Source: Buxus sempervirens (Eukaryota; Streptophyta; Magnoliopsida; Buxales; Buxaceae). Taken from it: a stretch of DNA of 64,000 bases. The stretch is taken from assembly GCA_947561395.2 (NCBI GenBank), contig OX387192.1, forward strand, positions 13,614,221-13,678,220, given 5' to 3'. Positions 19,057 through 29,928 of this stretch are shown here, one piece after another (positions within the stretch are counted from its first letter, which is position 1; each line of letters opens with the position of its first letter). The notes under the pieces were generated by a model, which saw nothing but the letters and a program-made list of their open reading frames with translations, was not told the DNA's origin and ran no database searches. The position numbers and the translations under genes were made by a program.

Positions 19057-22000
19057 TTATGGCATGCATTCCCAACTCAAGCTCCAATTGTTGATAAGCT
19101 GTCTATGTAGAGAAGAGTCAGGTAGGTACACTCGCTCTGTGTTGGCCTTGATACATACATCAGATATTATGCTTGATTTCACAGCTTGCCATGGCAGATA
19201 GCTGTTCTTGAAGATCCTGCTATTCCTTTCCCTCCAAACATGGTAAACTGTCACCGCAAGAGATATCTTAAAGAGTGCTCGGGCTTTTACATGACCCACT
19301 TTCAATGATGCTGCCCATTGAATAGTTTCCATCCAAGATCGGTTTACCCTGTTCAAGCAATTAAGATGAAGAATATGGTTCCAAATTTGCTTAGTGTACT
19401 CACACTCAAAGAATAGGTGTGTGTGGGACTCATCCCTTTGCCGGCATAGCACACAAGTGGCTTGTTGGGTAATTCCCAGTTTATAAAGACGATCACATGT
19501 AAGTAATCTTTGGTTAATAGCTAACCACAAAGTAAAAGCATGCTTGGGAATGTGCTTGGGGAACCATACTAAACCATACCATATGCATGAGGGGCGAGGA
19601 CTGTCAAGCCTTTGATATGCACTCTTAATGTCAAAGAAGCCTGATTTTGATGGAGTCCAAGTGATTACATCCTCCACATCCGCAACTGGCTTTGGCAAAA
19701 GATCAAGCTTACCCCAAGCTTCAAGTAGATCAGGTGAAGCAGCAAGGGGAGGACCCCAGTCTTCCTCAGTAATTATAGAGCTGACCTTAGCATGCCTAGG
19801 AAGACCCGAATCATAAATCAACCGCTGTCCATAAGCAATGTACAGAGGCCCATCAGGATGCCAATTATCATACCAAAGAGACGAACTCTTCCCATTATGG
19901 ATCTTCTTCTTGACCAGTTGAGACATAACTTGCCTTGTTCTAAGTATCTTTCTCCATGCCCAAGAACAATTTGCTGGAATGTTGAGTGTCCAGAAGTTAC
20001 GTTCCTTTATAAGGAATTTGTGCACCCACCGAACCCACAAGGAATCATGGGAAGTCAGCATTCTCCAAGTATGCTTCATCATTGCCGCTTTGTTCCAAAG
20101 GCTTAGCTTAAATAGCCCAAGGCCCCCCTCCTGGCGTGGCATGCGAACAATATCCCAGCTTATTGGATTCATTTTGTGCTTAAGCTGCGGCCCTGTCCAA
20201 AGGAACTTTCTACAAATCCCTTCCAAGTCATTAATCACACCTTTGGGAATGATAAATGTAGATAACCAGTGGACCTGAATAGAGAAAAGGACAGATTTTA
20301 TAAGAAGAAGCCTACCTGCGTATGAGAGGCACCTCCCTTTCCATGATTGGGTTTTTGCCTTCACGTGGTTGATAAGTGGCTCACAATCCCTGGATGAAAG
20401 CTTGGAGGAGATGAGAGGCAGCCCAAGGTACTTCACCGGTAATCCTGCTAGCGGAAACCCCGTATGCAAACTCAAGTCTTCCCTTTGGGCTTCATCAATA
20501 CCAGTTAGAAACATAGCACTCTTCTGTTTATTAACTTGTAGGCCTGTGAAGTCATGGAATTCATCAAGTGCTCTCAAAATACAATCCAAGGAGGACTTAT
20601 CAGCTGCGGAGAACAAGAAAAGGTCATCAGCAAAGCACAAAAGTTTCAGGCCAAGTGCTTCACAACGAGGATGGTGAGTAAAGCCTTGACTTGCATGCTG
20701 AAGAAGCATCCTATTAAACACCTCCATCATCATCACGAACAGATAAGGTGACATGGGGTCACCTTGGCGCAGCCCTTTTGCTCCTTTAAAAAACCCCACA
20801 AGACTACCATTGATCATGATTGAATACGCAGGAGTAGAAATACATTCCATAATCCAAGCACAGAAGACATCTGGGAATCCCATTCCAGTGAGCATTGCCT
20901 TGATACTACTCCATGAAACTGAATCATAGGCCTTACGGAGATCAACCTTAAGAGCACACTTGCCATGCTGCCCCTCCAAGTGGTAATTATGAAGTAATTC
21001 ATGAGTAAGGAGGACATTCTCCGCACTTCCTCGTCCAGGAATGAAGGCAGACTGATAGCCACCCACAAGCTCACCCACAACCCGTTTAAGCCGATTAGCA
21101 ATGATCTTGGAGATGCATTTATAAAGCGTGTTAACACAGGAGATGGGCCTAAAGTCAGTCACGTTACTTGGATTCTGGCATTTAGGCACGAGAGTAATGG
21201 CTGTAGTATTCCATTGTTTGAGTAACTTTCCATCTTTGAAGAAACTAAGCACTGCCTCCACAACATCATTCCCCACTATATCCCAAGCAGCCTTGAAGAA
21301 CGCCGGGGTAAACCCATCCGGCCCTGGAGCTTTGTCAACCTTCAGGGAGAAGATAGTAGATTTTATTTCTTCGCAAGTTACCTCCTCCATCAAGCTTTGT
21401 CTTTGTTCAACCGAAACACATTGACCACCATAAGGCATTGACATGGTGGTACCAGCAACGCCAATACCCAATGTGTCCTGAAAATGCTGGACAATATGAT
21501 TAGCAACTTCAATTGGATCAGTTATTTTCATATCTTCATCATTCATTATGTAGTTGATCTGATTCATTGCCCTTCTGGAGATCAAGGAATTATGGAAGAA
21601 ACGTGAGTTGCTATCCCCTTCGGCCAACCAAAGTACCCTTGATTTCTGCCTGATTTGAGATTCTTCATAGCAAAGACATCGGGATAACTGGTGTCTAAGA
21701 CTTCTTTCTTGTTGGTACACGAGATTATTGTTGGGGTCATCATGCAGCTTCCTTTGAACAACATTTAATTGGGATCTAAGTTCATGTACCTGTGAGGATA
21801 ACTCAGCAAACTTGAGCTGCTTACTCCACTCCTTGAGCTTTGCTTTGACATTCTGGAGTCTCTTAGCTACTCTGAACATAGGAGAGCCAGTGACTTCCAT
21901 TGCCCATGCATCAGTAACCAACTGTAGGAAGTCCGGATGAGAAGTCCAAAAATTAAAGAATCTAAAAGATTTTTTACCTTCCTGCCTTGGGGTGAAAATC

Positions 22001-22694
22001 GTGACCAATAAAGGAGAATGATCAGATATGCCAGGATTAAGAACCTCCACTTCAGAAGGACTCAAGATATGGAGCCATGGCAAGTTAACAAGCACTCTAT
22101 CCAACCTGCAAGAAATTCTATTCTGTCCTTCACTACGATTGCACCATGTGTGGGACAACCCTTTGGTCTTAAGTTCAGTTAAACCACATGCATCGATACA
22201 TTGGTTAAACTCCTCAGTGGCCTTCCGATTAATGTACTTACCACCATACTTTTCACTGGAAACCCGAACACAGTTAAAGTCACCACAACTAACCAAGGCT
22301 GTGTTGACGAAGATAGTAAGAGTTGCCGCCACAGTGAACGCCTTTCCATCGCCTCATTTGACCCATAGATGACAGTCACAAAACAACTCTTGTGTATGCT
22401 AACCAGCTCTACCGAACAATGGATGTGCTGGTAGCTACTTTCAATCTTACTAAGCTTAATTTCTTGGGAATTGAAGAGTATCCAAATACGGCCCTTAAGA
22501 GCACACTCATAGTTGGAAAGGAAATCCCAATGGGGTGATATCAGATTCTTTATAACTTGAGCATTAACCTGTTGGACTTTTGTTTCAACAATAGCCATCA
22601 CACTCAGCTTCTTTGTGACCATAAGGTTTCTAATTTCAATTTGTTTCTCGGGGCTGTTAAGCCCTCTAATATTCCACATGGCTAAATTAATCAT
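19057..22694 (-). pseudogene. LINE H ORF2, complete length with one frameshift
   Basis: About 1212 codons from MINLAMWNIRGLNSPEKQ (22694) to LINNWSLSWECMP (19057), the best length reference for the family here. A single indel near 22300, inside the GDFNCVR motif of the endonuclease, separates 22179-22694 from 19057-22332. Downstream the frame is open for more than 1080 codons: KAPGPDGFTPAFFK, LKVDLRKAYDSVSW, GLRQGDPMSPYLFVMMMEVF, CFADDLFLFSAADK, then zf-RVT (CVLCRQRDESHTHLFFEC). The stop of ORF1 overlaps the start (ATGA, 22691-22694). Confidence 0.9.
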
Positions 22695-24283
22695 GAATTA
22701 GGAGATGGGTTGTGCCCTTCAGTACTCAAACCTGAGTCATCCCTTGCTGCTATATTCTTTGCATGCTTCATTGCAACCTCATCAACTAGTAATTTCTTCT
22801 TCCTCTTATTATGCTTCTTTTTTGAAGATGGGCTTGAGCTTGGATTGAAATTTGGCGTACTCAGCTGATTAGGCCGCTGCTCAAGGATCTCAAATCTATT
22901 GGGTGTGGTAAGAGTCTCCGAAGGTTGACCATTTGTATCAAATCTCTCCCCAACGTCAGTTCCTTGCATGGGTACTGGAATGTTACCGATAGAATTTCCA
23001 TGTATTGTAAGACTATCATTCCCTTGCGGGGGTACAAGACTTCCACCAATACTAACTTGGAGTTCCTGCACAGTGCTTGACTCCACCACCTCAGTGGACA
23101 CAGTTTCTTTTCCTTTCCCCTTATAATTAACTACTCTCCATTGCTCCATAGGAACTGCCTCTGCCTCAGTAGTGTTGTGCCCTTGGTCCGGTTTATCCAT
23201 AGGATCTTCATTAACCATGCTGCCTTCAGCACCTTGTGCCACACATTCTTGCACTCTTCTCCCTGTGGGCACCCACACCCGGGACACCTTAGAACACTTG
23301 GCATCAGAATGACCAAAAACCTTACAAGTGCCACACTTTTGAGGCTTCCAATCGTACTAGACCTCAATTTCCAGCTCCTCATCAAGGGCACTCAGGAGGA
23401 TGCTTGAAGGAAAGGAGCATTGGGTGTCAACCTCAACACAAACACGAGCATATTGAAGCTTCTGCCTTTTTTCCGTAGGTTCATCCATCCAAAGTGGTTT
23501 GCCAATACCACTAGCAATATAACTCAAACCGGAGGATGTCCAATACTCCATTGGTACATTGAAAATTTTTATCCAAATAGGAACTTTTCCCATCTGAGAT
23601 TTCACCATTTGCATACCCGGTTCCCACTTTCTAAGTATCATTAATCGACCAGCAAGATACCATGGAGCCGCCTGAATAACCCTTTCCCTCATCTGGGCAC
23701 TTGCAAATGTGAAGATAAAAAACCCATCTCCAACCTCTACCGTATGTACAATTCCCATCTTACCCCATAACTGATTCACAAGACTTCTCACCACCGGCAG
23801 CCGGAGCTTTTTGTCCAAGAAATAACCAACCAAACACTCACTCCAAATTCTGACCCCTTCTGCCGCAACCTCAGGAGGAGGTTTGACAATGATCCGGCCA
23901 TTAGCTATGTCAGGGTTATGGTAAGTAAGCTTGGTCTTCAACTCCACCTCTGAGCGAAACAAAGACGACCATGCATTATCCATACTGTTTGCCGCAGGTG
24001 CATTAGGAGAGCCTGCATTTTTGTTTGCAAGGGAGAAGGGCCTAGGCAGCTCAGCAGCAACAGCAGCACTAGAGACCGGCCTGGTAGCAGCAGCCAGAGG
24101 GGAGGAAGTCTTGGGAAGCCCAGCAGCAGCAGGATCCTCGTATTGACAAGGAGCAGGACTGAGCAAACCAGCAACAACCTCGTTGTGGCAGGGAGCAGCA
24201 GCTGTTGAGGAAGACCTGAGGAACTTAGGCTGAGACGAAGGCCTGAGCATCTTAGGTTGCAAGCGGTCAAAGGAGAGGAGCAT
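22691..24283 (-). pseudogene. LINE H ORF1, one nonsense codon
   Basis: Two segments in one frame separated by a TAG near 23357-23359: 24283-23360 (MLLSFDRLQPKML, DNAWSSLFRSEVELKTKL, APWYLAGRLMILRKWEPGMQ, VPIWIKIFNVPMEYW, RVCVEVDTQCSF) and the knuckle region (KCGTCKVFGHSDAKC) leading to 23287-22691. The C-terminus has the basic patch KKKHNKRKKKLLVDEVAMKH. It is ~530 codons without the stop, close to A's 541. A ~50-bp tandem duplication near 24250-24350 gives a second MLLSSDRLQPEML start in another frame. Confidence 0.87.
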
Positions 24284-24360
24284 ACTGCCAGGGTCAGCTG
24301 GTGTAACATCTCAGGTTGCAGGCGGTCAGAGGACAGGAGCATCTCAATGTTGTAACATGA

Positions 24361-25904
24361 TTACAATAAAGACCAATGAAGGTCCCAATTGTTAACAATT
24401 TGCCTGTTCAAACTTGTGTCTTGGAGAACCACTTTGTCAAGTCCACACTTGAGCTGTATCTCAAATTTTATTTGGTGAAGGATCCAATCATGTGGGTGAT
24501 AACTGTTTTTGAAGATACACCTATTCCTTTTAGCCCATATGTTATAGATTGCAGCCCCCAAGGAAAGCTTGAATAAGTAGTTAGTTTTTGTAGATGCCAC
24601 AAAACCTTTCGAAGCCCATTCAACCAAATCACTCCACGGCCTATTGATTCTGGTGATACAAGAAAGCCTTAGAAGACCTTCCCATATGTGGCAGCTAAAC
24701 TCACATTCAAAGAATAGGTGCTGGTGTGATTCTCCATGAAGTTGGCACAACACACATACAGTATCTTGGGTGACTCTAAGCCTTGATAGTTTGTCTCTTG
24801 TCAATAGCTTTTCATGAAAGGCCATCCATGAAATGAAGGAATGCTTTGGTATATTACCTGAAAACCATATCAATCTCATCCATCCAACCTTAGGCCGAGG
24901 AGTGTCAAGTGAGTTGTATGCACTCTTGATGTCACATGAGTCAGAGTTTGATGGAACCCAAATAGTCTTGTCTTCACGGCTACTATCTGGTTTTGGTAAC
25001 TCATGGAGTCTACCCCATACTTCAAGCAAATCGGCTGAAATGGATAGAGGAACGTCCCAATCATCATCTTCAATAATTCCCGAGACCTTTGCATCAAGAG
25101 GGAGACCTGAATCATATTCCAATCTTTGGCCATACCGATGGAGGAGGGGGCCTTGTGGATGCCAGTTGTCATACCAAAGGGAGGTTGAGTCTCCATTGTA
25201 GATACGTTTGAAGATCAAGTTGATTGCCCAGGTCCTTGACTTTAGTATCTTCCTCCATATCCAGGAGCAAGAACATGGAGTTTTGAGAGCCCAGATTTGT
25301 GATTCTTGATATGATTGGAGTGAATCCAAGTGCTCCATAAGGAATGAGAGTTGCTTGCAATAGCCCAGACATGCTTCAAGATGGCTGCCTTATTCCATAA
25401 GTCTAGTTTGGTTATTCCCAAACCGCCACTTTGTTTTGGTTCACAAACCCAATCCCAACTTATGGGGACCATTTTCTTTGACACTGAGTTACCAGACCAT
25501 AGGAAATTTCTATATATTCGGTTCAGCTCCCTGATTACTGCTTTAGGAACTATGAATATAGACAACCAGTGCACAGATAAGGAGAACAAAACAGTCTTGA
25601 TAAGAAGAAGCTTACCTGCATAAGAGAGGGCCTTAGAGCACCAAGACTGTGTTCTTGCTTGCACTCGTCTTAGCAAGGGATCGCAATCCTTGATTGAGAG
25701 CTTGGAGGAAATAAGAGGAACTCCAAGGTACCTTATTGGAAGGGATCCAAGTGGGTAGCCGGCTACAACAACAAGGTCCTCCTTTGAAGAATCAAGAAGC
25801 CCAAAAATGAAGAGATGACTCTTGGATCGATTGACATGAAGGCCAGATATGATACCGAATGTGTCTAAAGCTGATGAGAAACAGTTTAGGGATTGCAAGT
25901 CTCC
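24361..25904 (-). pseudogene. LINE K ORF2, 3' segment
   Basis: Minus-strand ORF2 from FSHGDLQSLNCFSSALDTFG, just after FADD, to the natural stop at 24361 (NRQIVNNWDLHWSLL). Two frames are used (25242-25919 and 24361-25338), so there is a frameshift near 25300. zf-RVT reads CVLCQLHGESHQHLFFEC. Upstream it continues at 29033 beyond LINE J. The expected ~140-bp 3' UTR and poly(A) are absent; the next base belongs to LINE H. Confidence 0.87.
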
Positions 25905-25916
25905 ATGAGAGAAGAG
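25905..25916. repeat. Target-site duplication of LINE J, left copy
   Basis: ATGAGAGAAGAG, repeated at 29021-29032. Confidence 0.88.
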
Positions 25917-28900
25917 CATGAGAAACAGGTTCTTTAACTTTTGGACTGACCATGAGGAATTCTTGCATATTGTTCAGGAAGCATGGCAGATTCAGGTTCT
26001 GGGAACCCCGATGTTTAGAGTGGTGAAGAAATTGCAGCAAGTAAAAATCAGACTTAAGGCATGGAGCAAAAGCATGAAATTTTCACTCTTAGAGGAAAAG
26101 GTCAAATCCACTCGTGGTGATCTTGAGGGCTGCCAGAAGGAGATTCAATCTAGACCCACATGTCAAGAGCTCCATAGGAAAGAGCGATCTCTAAGATGTG
26201 AGCTAATGCAGTTGATGAAAGATGAGGAATCACAGGTGAGACAGAAATCTCGTATTCTCTGGATGCGAGAAGGGGACCTCAACACTCCTTTTTTCCACAA
26301 TAATCTTATAGCACGAAGGGCTTTCAATAGCATCCAAAGTGTGTATGATGATGAAGGGCAGAAAGTTACGGATTTTATACAGCATTTCCGAAAGCTACTG
26401 GGGAATGCTACTGGTACCACCCATGAGGAGATTGCCATGCCTGAATTTGATAGAAAGCTTAATGAGGAGCAGATCCAAGAGATACAGGCAGATGTCACGA
26501 TGGAGGAGATTAAAAATACCATGTTTGCACTCAAAGATGACAAGGCTCCTGGTCCGGATGGTTTTACAGCAAAATTTTTTAAGAGGGCATGGGTAATAGT
26601 GGGGAAAGATGTTTCTGAGGCAATAAGGGACTTCTTCTCCTCAGGCAAGATGCTCAAGCAACTGAACTCAACGGCGGTGACACTGGTACCGAAATGCAGC
26701 AATCCTGAAAAGGCAAGTGACTATCGCCCTATCTCATGTGTTAATGTTATCTATAAGTGCATGGCAAAGATCTTGGCAAACAGAATTAAGAGGGTTATTT
26801 CAACAGTAGTTGGTCATTACCAGTCAGCCTTCATCCCAGGGAGAAGTATATCAGACAATATTCTACTTACTCATGAGCTGATGCACAATTACCACTTACA
26901 AAGCCCACATGCAAAATGTGCCCTGAAAATTGACCTTTGCAAGGCATATGACTCCGTGAAGTGGAAGTGTATAAGGAGTACTCTATGTGCGATGAGATTT
27001 CCCACAAGGTTTATAGAGTGGGTGATGGAATGCATATCCACCCCTTCCTTCTCATTAATGATCAATGGAGGCTTGAATGGCTTCTTTAAAGGAACTAATG
27101 GGATTAGACAAGGTGATCCTCTCTCCCCGTATCTGTTTGTGCTAGTCATGGAAATGTTCAATATGCAGATCAAGGAAGTAACGGAGGTTGACTTCAAGTT
27201 TCATCACAGATGCCAAACTCAGAATATCAAAATGCTATGCTTTGCTGATGACTTGTTTTTATTTTGCCATGGAGATATGATATCACTGCAGTGTATGCTC
27301 CAAGGCCTTGGGAAACTTGAGATGGCGGCAGGACTGAAAACCAACAAAGAAAAGAGTTCCATATACTTTTGTGGGGTTGAGGAAGACACAAAGCACTCAA
27401 TGCTAGAAAGATCAGGCCTTCTAGAAGGAGAACTTCCCGTAAGATACCTGGGGCTTCCACTAGTGTCAACAAGGCTAGCTGCAAAAGATTGTGAACCCCT
27501 GATTAACCGAGTCCAAGCTAGGTTGCAATCATGGAAATGCAGAAATCTGTCATATGCCGGGAGACTCTTACTTGTAAAATCGGTGCTTCAATCCATATGC
27601 CTTTTCTGGATATCTAATTTTATGCTCCCTAAGGGAGTATTGAAAGAAATTGACAAACTTTGTAGATGGTTTTTGTGGACAGGGTCAAAGCACAAGAGGA
27701 AAATTGTCCCTGTGAGTTGGACTGCAGTTTGTGCCCCGAAAGAGGCTGGAGGACTGAACCTCTTCAGTATGTACGAATGGAACAAAGCTGCCATCTTCAA
27801 GCACATATGGAGAGTAGTGGCACATGAAGACAGCCTATGGACTTCATGGGTACACAAATGGTTACTTAAAGGCCATAACTTCTGGGCTATTAGTATCCCT
27901 TCTTCTTGTTCATGGGCATGGAGAAAGATCTTGAGAAACCGTGCTCAAGCACGCCAGTTTGTCAAGCATAGTGTTCACAATGGGAAAAGCACATCACTGT
28001 GGTATGACAATTGGCATGTGGATGGTCCCCTTATTGAAAAATATGGGCAGAGAGCAATCTATGATTCTGGACTCTCAAGAACAGCAATGGTTGAAGAGAT
28101 TATTCATCAACAAGATTGGGATCCACCTGTGGCAGTGTCAGCTGACTTGATTGAGATATGGAACAAGCTTGACCTTCTTCCAAAGCCAAATAGCAGCCTT
28201 GAAGACATCATCACATGGAGTTCTTCAAAATCTGGAAAGTTTGCAATGGGAGAAACATACAGAGCATTACTTGTTCATAGGCCAGTAGTGGCATGGTCAA
28301 AACTGGTTTGGTCCAACCCTTGCATTCCAAGGCATTCCTTCATACTATGGCTAGCAATCATGAATGGCCTTGCTACAGTTGACAAGCTTCATGAATGGGG
28401 CATTGTGAGGAGCAACACATGTGTTTTGTGTAGGTTACAGGTGGAGACCATCCCACATCTTTTCTTTGAATGCACTTATAGTTGGAAGATATGGAAGCAA
28501 CTACTACAAAAGAATGATGTCCCGGCACTAAACCGGCCTTGGGAGAATCTCATTCAATGGGCGGCTCACCACTTTACAGGAAAAAGTCTAGCAAAATCTC
28601 TTGCTAGAGTGTCACTTGCAGCAAGTGTATACCATACTTGGAAGGAGAGAAACAGACGAGTATTTAAAGCAAGCTACTTGCCAGCACAAAAAGTCTACTC
28701 CTTGGTGATGGCTGATATCAAGGATATGGGTGCAACACTTAGTATCCAACCTACTGAGTATGATCGGGCAAGAAAAGTTTTGGAGAAGTGGGAGATAAGG
28801 TGGCAACCCTCCCTTTATCACGCACGTGTGCAGTTTTTGTAGTGTACTTTGTTTGTGTTATGGATCTTGTATCTCGGCTAAGGATGCATGATTGAATGAT

Positions 28901-29020
28901 GCTTAGGCTCCGGCCAAGAGGCGTCCTTCTGTCCAAGGTGGACTATTGTCACCTTGATGTGGTTTGTACATACATTTTCCATTGAATGAATCACTCACTT
29001 ACTTTCCAAAAAAAAAAAAA
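25917..29020 (+). mobile_element. LINE J, 5'-truncated, inserted in LINE K ORF2 on the opposite strand
   Basis: Plus-strand insertion starting inside the endonuclease C-terminus and ending in 3' UTR 28843-29007 (ACTCACTTACTTTCC) and an A tract 29008-29020. A 12-bp TSD flanks it, and LINE K reads on across the two sides (CFADDL-like SFADDLLLFSH to FSHGDLQS). Confidence 0.92.
25918..28842 (+). CDS. LINE J ORF2 fragment, 974 codons open (linker, RT, zf-RVT)
   Basis: Open from RFFNFWTDHEEFLHIVQEAW, the end of the endonuclease domain, to the natural stop. RT motifs are DDKAPGPDGFTAKFFKRAW, YRPISCVNVIYKCMAKILAN, QSAFIPGRSISDNILL, LKIDLCKAYDSVKW, IRQGDPLSPYLFVLVMEMF and CFADDLFLFCHGD (FADD at 27241-27252). 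The zf-RVT region is CVLCRLQVETIPHLFFEC. It lacks the endonuclease catalytic part. The apparent start ATG is fortuitous, created at the truncation point. No stop over ~970 codons indicates a recent copy. LINE P (51124) is its closest relative here. Confidence 0.92.
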   Translation: MRNRFFNFWTDHEEFLHIVQEAWQIQVLGTPMFRVVKKLQQVKIRLKAWSKSMKFSLLEEKVKSTRGDLEGCQKEIQSRPTCQELHRKERSLRCELMQLMKDEESQVRQKSRILWMREGDLNTPFFHNNLIARRAFNSIQSVYDDEGQKVTDFIQHFRKLLGNATGTTHEEIAMPEFDRKLNEEQIQEIQADVTMEEIKNTMFALKDDKAPGPDGFTAKFFKRAWVIVGKDVSEAIRDFFSSGKMLKQLNSTAVTLVPKCSNPEKASDYRPISCVNVIYKCMAKILANRIKRVISTVVGHYQSAFIPGRSISDNILLTHELMHNYHLQSPHAKCALKIDLCKAYDSVKWKCIRSTLCAMRFPTRFIEWVMECISTPSFSLMINGGLNGFFKGTNGIRQGDPLSPYLFVLVMEMFNMQIKEVTEVDFKFHHRCQTQNIKMLCFADDLFLFCHGDMISLQCMLQGLGKLEMAAGLKTNKEKSSIYFCGVEEDTKHSMLERSGLLEGELPVRYLGLPLVSTRLAAKDCEPLINRVQARLQSWKCRNLSYAGRLLLVKSVLQSICLFWISNFMLPKGVLKEIDKLCRWFLWTGSKHKRKIVPVSWTAVCAPKEAGGLNLFSMYEWNKAAIFKHIWRVVAHEDSLWTSWVHKWLLKGHNFWAISIPSSCSWAWRKILRNRAQARQFVKHSVHNGKSTSLWYDNWHVDGPLIEKYGQRAIYDSGLSRTAMVEEIIHQQDWDPPVAVSADLIEIWNKLDLLPKPNSSLEDIITWSSSKSGKFAMGETYRALLVHRPVVAWSKLVWSNPCIPRHSFILWLAIMNGLATVDKLHEWGIVRSNTCVLCRLQVETIPHLFFECTYSWKIWKQLLQKNDVPALNRPWENLIQWAAHHFTGKSLAKSLARVSLAASVYHTWKERNRRVFKASYLPAQKVYSLVMADIKDMGATLSIQPTEYDRARKVLEKWEIRWQPSLYHARVQFL

Positions 29021-29032
29021 ATGAGAGAAGAG
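29021..29032. repeat. Target-site duplication of LINE J, right copy
   Basis: ATGAGAGAAGAG, directly after the A tract. Confidence 0.88.
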
Positions 29033-29912
29033 AAGAAGGTCATCAGCAAAGCTTAGCAGTTTGAGATTCAAGCTCTCGCATTTTGAGTGAAATCTGAACC
29101 CAGTACTTGTTGATTCCTGAAGTACATTGTAAAAAACCTCCATGATCAACACGAAGAGGTAAGGAGATAAAGGGCCTCCTTGACGCAAGCCTTTAGCACT
29201 TTTGAAGAATCCAACAAGGCTGCCATTAATCATGAGAGAGAACGTTGGGGTTGAGATGCATTCCATGATCCATGTAATGAATTTGTGAGGAAACTTAAGC
29301 TTCAGCAAAGTGTCTTGGATGCAGGTCCAAGAAATTGAGTCAAATGCCTTGCTCAAATCCACCTTTAGTGTGCAATTGATCTTACTTTGCTTTGAGTGAT
29401 ACTTGTGAAGAAGTTCATGAGCAAGAAGTACATTGTCCGCCATGCTTCGGCCAGGGATAAATGCGGATTGGTAATTACCAATAAGGTTGTCCACCACCAT
29501 CTTTAATTTGTTTGCAAGAATCTTGGAGATACATTTATACAAAGTATTTACACAAGATATTGGTCTGAAGTCTGTTAACTTTGAAGGGTTGTCACATTTC
29601 GGCACCAAGGTAATGGAGGTGGTATTTAGTTGCTTGAGAAGTTTTCCACCAGCAAAGAAGCTACTGATAGCTTCAAGTACATCTGAACAGACCACATCCC
29701 AAGCTTTCTTGAAGAAAAGGGGGGTGAATCCATCAAGGCCTGGAGCCTTGTTATCCTTTAATGAGAACAAAGTATCCTTTATTTCTTCATGGGGTACATC
29801 CCTTTGTAGGTCTTGGGATTGGGAGTCATCCACTAACCGAGATAGGTGTGGAATGGGATGGCTAGAGAGGGGATTCGGCTGACCAAGGAGAAGCTTGTAG
29901 TGATCAAGGAAC
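29033..29912 (-). pseudogene. LINE K ORF2, RT segment between LINEs J and L
   Basis: Minus-strand frame from PLLKEMFLDHYKLLLGQPNP through DNKAPGLDGFTPLFFKKAW (usual APGPDG is APGLDG), FRPISCVNTLYKCISKILAN, QSAFIPGRSMADNVLL, LKVDLSKAFDSISW, GLRQGGPLSPYLFVLIMEVF (usual QGDP is QGGP) to SFADDLLLFSH. The frame is open. Both RT substitutions are at normally conserved positions, so activity is doubtful even without the insertions. Confidence 0.88.
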
Positions 29913-29928
29913 ATCTCCTTTAAAAGTG
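29913..29928. repeat. Target-site duplication of LINE L, left copy
   Basis: ATCTCCTTTAAAAGTG, repeated at 32910-32925. Confidence 0.9.

Larger units (their letters stand above)
18874..24355 (-). mobile_element. LINE H, nearly complete
   Basis: Minus-strand LINE with T tract 18874-18885, 3' UTR 18886-19056 (sense tail TTACTTGGACTTACTTCC), complete ORF2 and ORF1. It lacks the long TTCGTG-rich 5' UTR seen in A, K and M; at its right end it meets the stop codon of LINE K directly. No TSD found. Only two coding lesions are visible. Confidence 0.85.

Noticed and set aside
25900-25930. Head-to-head minus/plus LINE junction taken as a twin-priming inversion, like C/D.
   Set aside because: The TSD ATGAGAGAAGAG at both ends of 25917-29020, and the continuity of LINE K across it, show a plain insertion of J. 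The coding ranges of the two parts also overlap.
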